A stretch of DNA of 64,000 bases from Chlorops oryzae. Taxonomy: Eukaryota > Arthropoda > Insecta > Diptera > Chloropidae. Made by a program: the position numbers and the translations under genes. Below the pieces are notes generated by a model. The model ran no database searches and was not told the DNA's origin. It was given only the letters and a program-made list of their open reading frames with translations. Positions within the stretch are counted from its first letter, which is position 1. Every line of letters begins with the position of its first letter. Shown here piece after piece: positions 32,402 through 44,156 of this stretch. Location of the stretch: contig CM035806.1 in assembly GCA_020466095.1 (NCBI GenBank), positions 98,163,457 through 98,227,456 on the forward strand, written 5' to 3'.

Positions 32402-34524
32402 TACATTAGAGTGTCCCAAAAAAATTTTTTTTTTCGAAATTCATAGTAGCACAGGCGGTTTTTGAATGCTTGGAGGTAAAGGACTTTCTACAATTTTTTT
32501 CCGATTTTTTCGAAAACGTTTAGAGGTCGCGCAAGCTCAGTTTTGTCTAGTTAACAGAGCTTTACAACTTTTTTATATTTTAAGCATATTCCCATTTATG
32601 TCGCACTCTGTTTCAGTCTTTCCGCCATCGTGCCAAAAGAAAAATGTTCAATCTTTCCGTCTGTGTCGAAAGAGCAAAAGGTTCGATTGATCTCATGGTC
32701 TATTTTCAACAACAAATTCAAATTTTTTGAAAAATTTGCGTTAACAGTATAAAAAAGGTGTGATAACTTCTAAAGTTACTATGAAACCATGGAAAACTAA
32801 TGATACAGTTTGATTCACTATGCGTTTGTTGAAGCGTGTTAATATTAAATTATTTATTTAATTTCGCGGTGGTACGGAAAAAACCCCAAAAACAATATGT
32901 TGCATACACAAAGGGGTAACTTTTAACATTCCCTGCTTATGTGATTGAAAAATTCTCTAGGTTTTCTGTTAATATATCAGAGCTCTGTAAAGTGCTCTGG
33001 AAACTTTTTGAAAAATATATTGCATACTTTAAGTACTAGTCCTATTTTCATCTTTAAATGCAATTTTATAATATCTACGCGAATTTGTCATAACTTTTTA
33101 AGTCAAAAAACATAGTTTTATAGGTCGTACACAGCTTCTTCCCTATCTATATATATAAAAATTAATTGCTATTCGTTATCTCGCTAAAACTCGAGAACAG
33201 CTGAACGGCCTTTTCTATGTTCCATACAAACGTTTTGCGCGCGCCTTTTATAAAAAGTATAACTCAAGAACGGCTGAACCGATGTGGCTGAAAATTGGTG
33301 GAGAGATAACTTAGAACCAGGAGGCGGACATTGAGTACTTTTTATTCTATTCCCCTGGTGGGAGGGAGAGAGGAAGAGAGGGAGAGTGTGTGATGTGGCT
33401 AGGATGACTGGTAGGGCTGGAAAAGGGTTGAAGAATGGGGTGCTCAGTGGGCGAATGGAAGAGGAGATAATTTCAATCGCAGAGTGGGCTCAGAAAAAGA
33501 GAAAAGGATAGATGAAGATGGATATGAAGGAAGGGATAGATTACGACTTTTATGTGACGAAGAGATGAATGGTGCGATTTTAATAACAAATAGCAACCAG
33601 TATATATTAAACAATTATATGACAAAGAAATTACTTGCTTTAAAAAATTAACATCAATCACCTATGTATTCTTACCTCTTACACCTTTCTTAGATCTTCA
33701 CGAACACCAAGACCAAAGTAAGATATATCCGTTCAGCCGTTCTCGAGTTTTAGCGAGATAACGAATAGCAATTAATTTTTATATATATAGATAGGGAAGA
33801 AGCTGTGTACGACCTATAAAACTATGTTTTTTGACTTAAAAAGTTATGACAAATTCGCGTAGATATTATAAAATTGCATTTAAAGATGAAAATAGGACTT
33901 GTACTTAAAGTATGCAATATATTTTTCAAAAAATTTACAGAGCACTTTACAGAGCTCTGATATATTAACAAAAAACCTAGAGAATTTTTCAATCACATAA
34001 GCAGGGAATGTTAAAAGTTACCCCTTTGTGTATGCAACATATTGTTTTTGGGGTTTTTTCCTTACCACCGCGAAATTAAATAAATAATTTAATATTAACA
34101 CGCTTCAACAAACGTATAGTGAATCAAACTGTATCATTAGTTTTCCATGGTTTCATAGTAACTTTAGAAGTTATCACACCTTTTTTATACTGTTAACGCA
34201 AATTTTTCAAAAAATTTGAATTTGTTGTTGAAAATAGACCATGAGATCAATCGAACCTTTTGCTCTTTCGACACAGACGGAAAGATTGAACATTTTTCTT
34301 TTGGCACGATGGCGGAAAGACTTAAACAGAGTGCGACATAAATGGGAATATGCTTAAAATATAAAAAAGTCGCAAAGCTCTGTTAACTAGACAAAACTGA
34401 GCTTGCGCGACCTCTAAACGTTTTCGAAAAAATCTGAACAAAATTGTAGAAAGTCCTTTACCCCCAAGCATTCAAAAAAAGCCTGTGCCAAAAAAAAATT
34501 TTTTTTTTGGGACACTCTAATGTA
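32402..34524. mobile_element. Giant inverted repeat (about 0.8 kb arms) with CATTAGAGTGTCCC ends
   Basis: The left arm (32402 to about 33211) is mirrored by the right arm (about 33727-34524) with only a few mismatches and short gaps. Outer ends are TA-CATTAGAGTGTCCC and GGGACACTCTAATG-TA. The loop of about 0.5 kb has a G/A-rich stretch (33360-33480). The inner ends of both arms (tctatatatataaaaatt ... cgctaaaactcgagaac) resemble starts of insect Helitron-like repeats, from memory. The left end abuts a mirror copy of its own terminus (32383-32401). Confidence 0.85.
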
Positions 34525-34564
34525 CATATATGAGATTTGTAAAATCCAATACGAATTTCCACAG

Positions 34565-34663
34565 GAAGCGACTCGACTATCACTTATTTCTGGAGATCAA
34601 GCGACCTACACTCGAAGCATTCGAGTAATGGGAGACATTTATCGAAAAAAATTAGATATAGAC
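34565..34663 (+). CDS. CG1909: Rapsyn homologue exon (TPR helix pair)
   Basis: Acceptor ttccacag and donor gtaagt flank 33 in-frame codons with a TPR-like stretch TRSIRVMGDIYRKKLD. The giant inverted repeat ends at 34524, so only about 40 bp of unique sequence precede the exon. Confidence 0.85.
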
Positions 34664-36276
34664 GTAAGTAGTAGTATGGACAAATGCAGCTAAATAAGAT
34701 TTTTCTGTACGTAAGGAAGAGAAATATCTTATTTTCGCCATGATTTTTATACCGAGCTTAAGCAGGGCATATTAGTTTTGCGCAGATCTTGTAACAGCTG
34801 GAACTAAGCTCCGCAGATATAGACAGATATATATAGTACATATATAAAATTTAGAAATGCCGGTCTGTCCGTTCGTCTGTGGTCAGGTCTCCTTCCAAAC
34901 GGCTGGACCGATGATGTCAAAATTTGGCACACAGGTATGTTGAGCCCCGAGAACGATGCTAAGTAAAACTGGGCGATATATGTCCACTGCCACGCCCAAA
35001 AATCGAGAGGTTTCGCAGTTTTCCGAAGTAAAAGGCGTAGAAACTTCATATTTGACCAATCAAATGTGTAGGAGAAAAGTAGATGTTGTGTTCCGCCCAC
35101 TAGCAAGGCAACAAAAATAAATTTTCTAAACTTCCGGGAGGGAGCGCAAAACATAGTGTGTAAATAGTGTCGCGACGCTGGGTATATGAAAGTCGGTCTT
35201 AACCGACTTTAGCTTTTTAATTATTTGTCCTTTATTTTGTCGATTTCGTTTCATTTGATCGATTTGATTTCAGCGTGCTTTTCGTCAATACGAACAAGCA
35301 ATGGGAACCTCTGCTGCTTTGGGTGATCGAATGGCGCAAATGGAGGCAATGGATGGAGCCGCACGCTGCTTGGAAACTTTGCGTCTACAACACAAAATAT
35401 GCAACTGTCGACCCCTAGAGTTTAACACACGTCTTTTAGAAGTTGCAAGCTCGATTGGTGCGAAGGTAAAAAGAGACTAGAAATTGCTTTGTAACTGACA
35501 GACAATTTGATTTGATTTTTTTTTACAACTATTAATTTCCTCCTTCATTTAATTTACAAAAGCTTTTAATGCGTAAAATTCGAAGTCGACTGGCGCTTAT
35601 ATATCGGGCATTGGGTGACGAGGAACAATACAATACTCATACGCGCTTGGCTGGTCAGACCGACGCTGCACTCGGACTGAAATGCGGTGCATGCGGTGAG
35701 GTTTTCGGACTTGAACCTGACGCTTTAGAGGCACTTCCGTGCGCGCATATTTTGCATGCTAGGTGAGGCAATGTCAAAACGTATTCATCATTTTTTGCGT
35801 TTGTAAAGTGCACAATCTCGTATTCATTTAGATGCGCGAATGATCTCTTGCGGCGCCGTGAAAAAGGAAGAGCTTGCCCCGCTTGCAATAAAATGCTTAA
35901 CTCCCGCTTGCATTTGAGTAATAATAATATCGATGCCGGTGGTGGTGGTGGGGTCGCCTCAACGACTAACATCCTGGACGCCAGTGGGCTTCAAAGTGAT
36001 GACTTTTTGAGTCCCTTCGAGGCGGACGACGTAGAAATGCTGCCGCCGCTTAAGCATCACGGTAGCAGCAGCAAAGGCGACAGTAGCAGCGATAAAACAA
36101 TTATATGTAGCGGGCTAAATAATAATGCACCTCCGAACCTGGACAGCACGACCCATCTATTGGCAACAAATTCACCCAAGACGCTCTACCGCAGCAATCT
36201 ATCGCTGGCTTCATTGAGCCTGCGTGCCTCGAGCTTAACAATCGACAGCAGCCGCAACGCAACGTCCTCCGTTTGA
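34565..36276 (+). CDS. CG1909: Rapsyn homologue (acetylcholine receptor-associated protein), C-terminal part, four exons seen
   Basis: Rapsyn is a peripheral membrane scaffold that clusters nicotinic receptors through TPR repeats and a C-terminal RING-H2 domain. Exons 34565-34663 (phase 0), 35274-35465 (phase 0), 35563-35762 and 35832-36276 join in frame to encode about 311 residues. The first three exons carry TPR-type helices (SIRVMGDIYR, AFRQYEQAMG, MDGAARCLETL). The RING-H2 follows: C-x2-C in KCGACGE, C-x-H-x2-H-x2-C in PCAHILHARC, and C-x2-C in ACPACNK. A Ser/Asn-rich tail of about 120 residues extends beyond the RING, which vertebrate rapsyn lacks. The N-terminal TPR half (roughly 200-250 residues by family length) is not recognisable upstream. 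It may lie in the 100-N gap at 31724 or in exons too small to spot. Confidence 0.88.
34803..35212. repeat. Dispersed repeat in rapsyn intron
   Basis: It has the 'ccggtctgtccgttcgtctgt ... ggctggaccgatgatgtcaa ... cactgccacgccc' signature typical of dispersed fly repeats, and ends with a small hairpin agtcggtc/gaccgact near 35190-35210. It occupies most of the 610 bp intron. Confidence 0.5.
35274..35465 (+). CDS. CG1909: Rapsyn homologue exon (TPR)
   Basis: Acceptor gatttcag, donor gtaaaa, 64 codons, phase 0 at both ends. It contains QYEQAMGTSAALGDRMAQME, a typical TPR/rapsyn repeat. Confidence 0.9.
35563..35762 (+). CDS. CG1909: Rapsyn homologue exon (last TPR and first half of RING-H2)
   Basis: Acceptor acaaaag, donor gtgagg, phase 2 at the 3' end. 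It encodes KIRSRLALIYRALGDEEQYN, then the first zinc ligands of the RING-H2 (CGAC, LPCAHILHAR). Confidence 0.92.
35832..36276 (+). CDS. CG1909: Rapsyn homologue last exon (second half of RING-H2 and Ser-rich tail)
   Basis: Acceptor tcatttag. AG from the previous exon plus A makes the Arg before RC. The RING closes with ACPACNK. A low-complexity tail with Gly and Ser runs follows and ends at the TGA at 36274-36276. The intron before this exon is only 69 bp. Confidence 0.9.
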
Positions 36277-36754
36277 AAAAAATCCTAATAGAATATTTAA
36301 GTTGCTCCTCATCCAATCCAAGTTTTGCTTCTTTGCAATATCGAAATGCGTATCATGTGTTATGTATGTTATGTACCTAAGTATTTATGTGCCGATGCTC
36401 AAGATTTAAACTATATATTTTTGACGAGCTCCATTGGTCCGCAAACCATTGACTTCAATGCTAAATGTTTCTTCAAGTAAACATACGCATATTTCCATTA
36501 ACATCAGCGAGTAGCGATGAGAAATCAACCAACGAAGTGGACAATTATTTACTAATTTTATATAAAGGGCCCTGTATTATTATTTAAATACAAGAGTCAT
36601 AAATTCAGCAATATTGCTCTCGGAATCAAAAAAAACAATTATGATCTATACACCTACGCCTTGAGCATATATTACACAGCGCGACATGTGCATCAAGTTA
36701 GCTTGCACTTTTTCGAATTTCCCGAAAAATATTATTGTGCTGTAATGTGCCCAG
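36277..36754 (+). other. 3' region of the rapsyn homologue
   Basis: Unique sequence after the stop, probably 3' UTR. No clear polyadenylation site can be fixed. Confidence 0.35.
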
Positions 36755-37048
36755 TTTGTGCTATCATGTGCCGTTTCGAAAAAAAAAAATTCCTCAAGGG
36801 ATGCCATTTTTATGAGGAGGTCCTTTTTGTCGTGTCAAGTTAGCCGGTAATGAGTCTTAGCTCTAGGATGTTGCCAATCCACGAGCTGATTGTTGGGTCA
36901 ATTCTTGCGGCAGAGAGCTCCTTTGTTATGGCCTCTCTCGTTACATTATTGAAAAATGAAGAACTTGACACGATAAAAAGGACCTCCTCATAAAAATGGC
37001 ATCCCTTGAGGAATTTTTTTTTTTCGAAACGGCACATGATAGCACAAA
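36755..37048. mobile_element. MITE with about 85 bp TIRs
   Basis: tttgtgctatcatgtgccgt at 36755 is mirrored by acggcacatgatagcacaaa at 37029-37048. The inverted arms extend through tgaggaggtcctttttgtcg. The whole is a 294 bp near-perfect foldback just downstream of the rapsyn gene. Confidence 0.85.
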
Positions 37049-38290
37049 AAAAGTAGAGGTGACTTGACAAAACTGAGTATGAGGCGTTGATATACTCATC
37101 GAGCACTTTCAAAAACAGTCGTCAAATTTTTGTTTAAAATGGCGCGCAGTGTTATTTGTACGGGGAAGCCGAATGCTTACAACGCGACGATTTCTTCGTT
37201 AAGCACTGAGAGCATCTATATGAACTTTCGTTTTTCTAATTATCTGAAAAATCCCCCTTTCGATTTTAATGAAAGGTGATGCTTGGAGGTTTCTAAAAGT
37301 AAGCAGAGCAATGCGTCAAAACTGGAATATACTGAAAAAATAATTAATTTTCTTTTCTTTTTTGTCAAAATTATTTTCTCAGTGTAAAATAAAGATAAAA
37401 TATTTTTTGGTTCCCTGTTATATTTGCAATCAGCCAACCTTGGTTTCATCTTTTTATTTTAATTACTTTTTGAGATGAAAACGTACAAAAACGGCTTACC
37501 TACAGTATTTTTAGGTAATACCCAAAGCGTATTTAACTAGGTGGTGGCGATAGTGTAACAACATTTTTTAAAAATTCTGAAATGCCAAAATCAGTTCACG
37601 CCTGTTTGAATTTTCTTCAAATATAAAAATTTTAACTTTGTTAAAAAATGTAAGCGTTCGAAATTCAATACAAAATTTTGACAGTTCCGAGTTGAAAAAA
37701 GAAAGAACAAGAGCAGTTCCTACTGCCACCACCTATTAAATACACCTTGGTAATACCAATCGAAAATTTAACAAAATTATAAAATCGCATTCTATGGGTC
37801 GCAGTTGGAAATACTCTTTACGAGCAAAGACTTATTTTAAAGAAAAAATGAGTTTTAATTCGTAAAAGCAGAAATATTTTTGATGAAAATTCTACAACTC
37901 AAATTCGATTTTATTTTCTTGCAAAATAATACGGATTTTTCACTCGAAATCCCTTTGATTTAAATATAATCTTTTCATTCGAGTAGAATGTAATATATTA
38001 CAGATCCTGATAAAGACTTCCCAAAAATCCCTAACCTTTCAAATAAATAAAAAAAAAATATCGTCTACACTTGGAGTCAAAGGCGTAGAATGACCAAAGA
38101 ACATGGTCAAGTCAATGGTTATGTAAAGAGCTGAAATTTTCAACACCATCTGACGCATTCAATATTAATATTTATTTAATTTAAATTTGAGAACCTAAAG
38201 ATTAATATTAAACTCCATCAGAAAGGAATAAGGCAAATTCGATTCTGACTTTACGTTGTTGACTGCATCTTGTTTTAAATGAGCTTTTTT
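37049..38290. other. Non-coding, nothing recognised
   Basis: AT-rich intergenic sequence with no recognised repeat ends. Confidence 0.4.
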
Positions 38291-38294
38291 TAAG

Positions 38295-39585
38295 CAGGGA
38301 CGTGAACCGGTTTTGAACCGGAAAACCGCTTTAATCTGCTGAGCAACCGAACCACTAACCGAACCGAATTTTTTTTACAAATGTTTGAACCAGTGCTTAA
38401 AATAAGGATTTGTGCCAACTACCAAAAAACATTTCTCAACTTCCGATATTTGTTGTTTTTTGGTTCAAAAGTGCTTTATTTTAACTTTTCAAGTCAAATT
38501 ACTAATATTGCATACAATAATAATATATATGGGAACATTTTTATTTAAGGGGGTCTTCTCTTTGAAAACCCGTTTTTTGGACCCTTTTTAAAAAAATTCT
38601 TATTTGAAAACGCAAAGAATAATTGAAAACTTTTTTTATTTATTGTATTACAAAAGGTTCAAAGTAAATAAAAAAAATTTTTTTGCCTCGATACGTGGGC
38701 TGTTCAAAAAGTAATGAGGCTTCAAAGTTGATGGTGAAAAAAAAAGGTGCCGTCACGGCGGCCACGATTCCGGGTCTCCGGAGCGTCCGAAATGAACAAA
38801 AAAATGGGGTTATAATCAGTATAGATGTAATTCTCGGGTGAACCTCAAGCTTAATTTTGTAATATTTTTTGACAAAATGGCGGCCATTCAAAAAAAAATT
38901 TCAATTTCGGGCTTTTTTTGTAGTTTAGTGTAAAAAAAAAAATAGTAAAAAATTTTTTAAAATTATGGTCGAGGTTCACCCGAGAATGGTGACAATTCTG
39001 CGTCGATTCCACTTTGTTTCATGAAAATCGGTTCAGTTGAACTGGAGATATCATGGCCGCCAGTTCGCAAAAACGTGGTTTCGAGATAAACGCGTTTAAA
39101 GTTTGAAGCAACGCAAAAATTACTCGTTTTAGCGCAGATCTTGCTCGACAAAGAAGGCTATATCCTCTAAACTATTTCGAATTTCAAAAAATCCTTTTAG
39201 GGGCATATGCACAACTACCCAAGCTATAAATAAATGCAAAAAAAAAAGTCGAAAAAAAAGTTGTTCAATGAGAAGACCCCCTTAATCTTCTTCAAAGAAA
39301 TAAAAAATGAGAGTTGATATGAATTTAAAATTCAAAGATCGTGTTTCCAGACTCCTCAGTCTCGTCATCATCATCAACATCAATGTCTTCGTCAACTTTG
39401 CACTCACGTGCTTCTGCGAAAATGGCTTGAAAAAATTTCCAACTACCGAAACCCGAATTGCAAACTACCGAAATGAAATGCCAACTACCGGTTTTACGCA
39501 CAAAAACGGCACTGGTTTGAACCTAACCGAAACCGAACCCGTTTTGTAAAGGTTCAGGGTTTCATTTTTGCCTGCAACCATGCCC
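38295..39585 (-). mobile_element. Possible hAT remnant rich in ACCGAA, split by a TTAA element
   Basis: cagggacgtgaaccggtttt starts at 38295, and the sequence on both sides of the nested family A copy is rich in aaccgaacc / ccaactaccg. On the minus strand around 39330-39420 there is an acidic reading frame (DEDIDVDDDDETEESGN) of the kind found in hAT transposases. The right end is unclear. Confidence 0.3.
38545..39285 (+). mobile_element. TTAA-inserting element, family A, copy 5
   Basis: TTAA-flanked. Slightly more diverged (tctttgaaa at the left end, an A insertion near 39067). Confidence 0.86.
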
Positions 39586-40924
39586 ACATAGGCCAAAAAT
39601 AAAATACTAGTATACTTAAAATGCTTCTTTGTTTATTTGTAAAGCGCTTTGACATTTCCTAATGAATATTTACACCTGAAGAATGCGAAATATAGCCGCC
39701 TTAACGTTGGGAACAAATAACCGCATTGAAGCGAAGTTTTATTAAAATAGTCCATCAGAAAATGTAAATTTTATTATTTATATCAAATTTTATATCAAAA
39801 TTATCAAAAGTTTTTTGTTTGAAGCGAGTAATTTTTTTTGGCTGACTTGGTTTTTCCAAAGATTTGCTAGATTTTAAATTTATAAATTATAATTTGGTAT
39901 TAAAAAAATTTGTCACACTTCACAAAACTGTAGAGGAAGCAAGTATGAATAGCTGGGGATATTTTTAATTAAAAGCAAACTACGCGTACCTACCAGAGAA
40001 GAGGACTGCGACTTATTTATGCATTCCCCGAAACACTAGTTAACAAGGAAGATTCTTCCATAAAATCGTTTATAATCTTAACTCGATCTATACGGTTTTA
40101 ATATGTAAGAAATAAGGTTTTGCAATTCAAGCGAACATTCAATTTGGGGCTACAATGTAAATACATAGTTAAAGCTCCCTTCGGAAAAAAAAGAGATATA
40201 TTTGAGACCGTGAAATGAGGTATTTTGTGATAATTAAGATCAAAAGTGTTTCCTTTTGCTGATTCAAGCTGCCAGCAACACACTCTTGATGAAGAGCGCA
40301 TAACAACAAAGAAGATCAATGCTAGTTATGTTAAGATATATACCTATACAATTGAGTGCCAAATTCAACATAAGGGAGAAATGCATGTACTTTGCGTTGT
40401 TTCAAAATTAACTTATAGATAACACAAAATATGATCCTAAAAATGTGTGCAATCAATCAAAGAAAACACATCATTTAAACTTTTAAAATAATGAAAAATT
40501 AAAAAATTTATTCAAGATCTAATGATAAGTCAAGAAATTGACTAAAAACTTACTGTTACAAGCGTAAATTTAAAAATAAATTCATTTCAATGAAAATACA
40601 TAGCAGAATATGTGAAGAGTTCAAGTTTTCAAGTCAATCAAAAGAATGAAAATTAATATTGAAATAAATTAATTATCTATTAGAAGAGTGTTTGTAATTT
40701 TTTAATGTTATTAGCAGTGTTCCAGCGAGGCAGAGCATTTAGCGGCGCAAAAATAAGAATTAAATTTCATTGAATTATTTAAAATTAATAATTATTTTAT
40801 TTAATTTTATTTCATTTAATCTGTTTTTTAATTATTTTGTGTTATTTTATTTCATATCATTTCATTTCATTTTATTTAATTTTTTCCTTAAAAATTTTTT
40901 TAAATGTTATTTAATTTCACTTTG
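39586..40924. other. Non-coding, nothing recognised
   Basis: AT-rich intergenic DNA. A (TTTCAT/TTTAAT)n-like stretch at about 40790-40915. Confidence 0.4.
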
Positions 40925-40974
40925 TTATACCCGAGACACTCTGATTCAAGGGTATATTGCGTTTGTGTGGGTGA
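40925..40974 (-). repeat. End fragment of the 16171-17049 repeat
   Basis: ttatacccgagacactctga ... ggtatattgcgtttgtgtgg is the reverse complement of 16999-17047 with few changes. Confidence 0.65.
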
Positions 40975-41011
40975 CATGTCATAAGGCTCAAATGACATAA
41001 GGCACAAAAGG

Positions 41012-42585
41012 ACACCAAAGTTATGGGTTTTTTATGAAATACCTAAAAAAAAAAGAAAAACCTTATTTCGCCATTTTTATTTAAAAATTGAGATTTAATT
41101 ATTAATTTCTAATTTTTTTCAACATATTACAAAATAAGACTTATTTTCTAATACTTATATAAAAATTGAAAAATATCTCTTAAGGGGACCTTCTGGTCTA
41201 GAACACGAAAATTTAGGGTATTTTCATGATTTTTTTTTGGTATTAAGCCAAATCAAAAGCGATTTTCTAAGTATGCAGGCTTATTATATTCTTTATTGAC
41301 AAAAAATAAAAAATTTTGTTGTAATTTTTTTTTTTTTTTGTATTTTAAAAATGGCGTTGAAGTGGACCCTCTTTGAAAAAGTACCTCCGTGGTGTGAAAG
41401 ATTTTGGAAAAAAGAAACAAAAATATGTTATTAATCAGAATGAATGCGGCTATGGCAGGAACTAGAATAAAAAAAATTTTTTTTTAAATTGACAAAATGG
41501 CGCAATTTTTTATTTCAACCATCAAAAACTCCCCTTTTTTTACCATTTTTTTGATGAAAAAATATGAAGTTCTTGAAATAAAAATTCGATTCTAGTTCGG
41601 GCCATAGCCATTGATATTATGAATAATATATAAGAATTCCAGACAAATCGGTTCGATGGTTTTTTTGTTTTCATTCACACCAGGTCAAAAAAAGTAGTTT
41701 TGAGATAAACGCGTTTAAATTTGCTTTGATCAAGCGCGCTGCCTGCTGTCTCCACCCACTAAAACGGCTGTACCAAAGAAAATCTTGTCAATATCTTCAC
41801 GAAACTTTGCCAGCATATTCTTAAAAGTCTATTCTTCCGAAATATATATAAAAAAAAAAAAAATCAATTTTCAAAAAATTCTAGACCAGAAGGTCCCTTT
41901 AAATCGTAAGATTTATTTATAAAACATGGAAAAAGTCTTACATTTTGATTTGTATTTCAAAGTCAGAAAATAAGTCTTATTTTACGATACTTATTTTCAA
42001 ATCGAAAAATATTAATTATTTCTAAAAATTACTTGGGAAATTCCAGCTTGAATATCCAGCTACTATAAATGCAATACGTAAGTAGGAAATCTCATAGGCA
42101 AAAGGAAATGGACCGGTATTGTAAGGGTAATGTCTGAGCTATTACCTGTCAGGCCAACAGCCTTCCAATGACTTCGGCCTGAAAACGCCACTGGGTATAA
42201 AAGCTCATAGCACGCATACATAAAATTTTTATTCCGTTTCGTTCGAAAAATATGTAAAATCATTTTAAATTTTTGATTTTGAAAATAATTATCACAAATA
42301 ATTAATATTTTTCGATTTCAAAATAAGTATCGTAAAGTAAGACTTATTTTCTGACTTTTAAAAGAAATTCAAAACGTAAGACTTTTTCTATGTTTTATAA
42401 ATAAATCTTACGATTTAAGAGATATTTTTCAATTTTTATATAAGTAATAGAAAATAAGTCTTATTTTGTAATGTGTTGAAAAAAATGATGGAATAATATT
42501 TATTTTTTAATTTCCTTCAAAGAGTTTTGAAATAACTATTCAATTGTAATTTTAATAATAAATCTCATAATTGTTGCGGTCCCTG
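41012..42585. mobile_element. Foldback element carrying a family B insertion, copy A
   Basis: Same sequence as 54295-55110 apart from the 719 bp inserted TTAA element (plus one TTAA) and about 40 bp near the right end. Long subterminal inverted repeats (acaaaataagacttattttc ... gaaaataagtcttattttgt, over 200 bp each). A less AT-rich centre (ggaccggtattgtaagggta ...) is nearly identical in both copies. Confidence 0.8.
41180..41902 (+). mobile_element. TTAA-inserting element, family B, copy 3 (with empty site in window)
   Basis: Inserted into the 41012-42585 repeat. The uninterrupted homologue has a single TTAA at 54465-54468 with matching flanks (tatctc | aatcgtaag). The right end has decayed (tccctttaa). 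Non-coding. Confidence 0.92.
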
Positions 42586-43142
42586 GTATAGACGTTGTAA
42601 TAGTCAGCTTAGATAAATAACGAATTTTTCGAATGGGAAAGCTATAGGACACATAATTTTGATATTGATATTGATATAGTTTCAAAAACACAAAGATCGT
42701 AATTATGGGGAAAAAATATATATATTTCCCTGACTGAAATTTTGTCAGTAGCTTTATTCGGCTTTGAAAGCTTAACTTGCTTAACAAGACCAAAAAGCTT
42801 TTCGAACATAGCTTCCCGTTATTTCCATTTCAAAGATACACCTCGGCTCGCCAGCTGGTTTTGGTAAAATGTCGCTATTGGCGTGTGTATATCTTTGGCA
42901 ACTATAGTTACAATGCGACCTGACATTAGTTGAATTTGCGTAAGGGGGTTGCTTGATCTGCACATGTGTGTGTGCGATTGTACGTGTGAGTGGGGGAAGT
43001 TTCTTGGGCAATTCGCTCTTGAACGTGCGCGCTGCTTATGCTCAGCGGCCAGTGGGGTGGTTTTTTGAAAGGCTTTAGAATTGCCTTGTGTGCTGTGGCT
43101 TTTCCTTTCCCTTTTTTTTTTTTTTTCTTTTGACAGACTGAG
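42586..43142. other. Unique intergenic sequence upstream of onecut
   Basis: Non-repetitive and somewhat GC-richer (42850-43080) than the surroundings, with GTGTGTG motifs. Possible regulatory DNA. Confidence 0.3.
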
Positions 43143-43525
43143 GAGAGCTATCGACATGAGCATAGTAGTAGTAAGCAGGAACCTCAGTGTTCTGTTTTTG
43201 GACTCAGTTAGTTTTCGGTTGATTTCGTGCTCGGTAATACCCGGAACTTTAATGTTGAAAGGAAACCAAAAAAAAAAAAAAAAAAAAAAACAAATCTAAA
43301 AAATTAAAGGGTGCAGATATTCACCACTACTACTTTCTGGTGTATAGCTCGGGAAAAATTCTTTTTTAATTACTGTACGAATTAATTTCGAGCGAACCGA
43401 GCGCAAATTATATACTCAAAATCCACACAAGATGAAAAAATTAATTGTGCGCATAAAAAAGGATGAGACGCAGTGTGTTTAAAATTTTCACTACGAAGTG
43501 GAAATTAAGTTCAACATGGCGACAT
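43143..43525 (+). promoter_or_regulatory. Candidate onecut promoter and non-coding first exon
   Basis: A stretch less AT-rich than its surroundings. TCAGTTAG near 43185 resembles an insect initiator, and a gtaagt donor lies after ttgaa near 43530. It sits about 2.5 kb upstream of the onecut coding exon acceptor. Weak evidence: position and signals only. Confidence 0.25.
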
Positions 43526-44063
43526 TGAAGTAAGTTGCTTGTACAAAAGCAAATTGGATTATTGTGAATATGATTTGCTCAAGCAGTTTAAAACAAATTT
43601 TCCTTTTTCGTATTTTCAAAAACAACAAATAAAACTAAGGGAAATAGCTTAATAAATTCAAAAGGTTTTTGTTTTTTTTGTTTTTCAAATTGTAAAAACC
43701 TCGAATATATATATATATATTTTTTTTGTTATTTTATTACCTAATTCGGACATCGTGAATGCGAAAATTTCCCAGTATTTTATATTCTCTTTTGTGACTT
43801 TTTTTTTGAAGAGCCGAAGAACATTCAGTTAGATTTTTAATGAAGTAAAAAGAAAGAATTTAAAAGATGTTTTGTTTTTATTTCAAAACGTTTTATAGGT
43901 TTTGTGAAAATCATGCTTTTTAATCTCATCAAACCGACATTAAATTTTCCAATTAAAAGAACAAAACATTGTGATAAAAACAAGTATTATTTAACTCTTG
44001 ACTTTGGGACGAAGAAAATAAGTTATTATGACTCCTGTGAGAGCACAATTACTTAACGTTTCA

Positions 44064-44064
44064 C

Positions 44065-44099
<35 letters not shown>

Positions 44100-44156
44100 T
44101 AAAGAGAGAGAGAGATAGAGAGAGAGAAAGAGAGAGGCAGAGAGAGAGAGAGAGAG
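44064..44156. repeat. (GA)n microsatellite
   Basis: About 90 bp of GAGAGA with few interruptions, 2 kb upstream of onecut coding sequence. GAGA tracts can bind GAGA factor. The long minus-strand ORF over it is an artefact. Confidence 0.9.
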
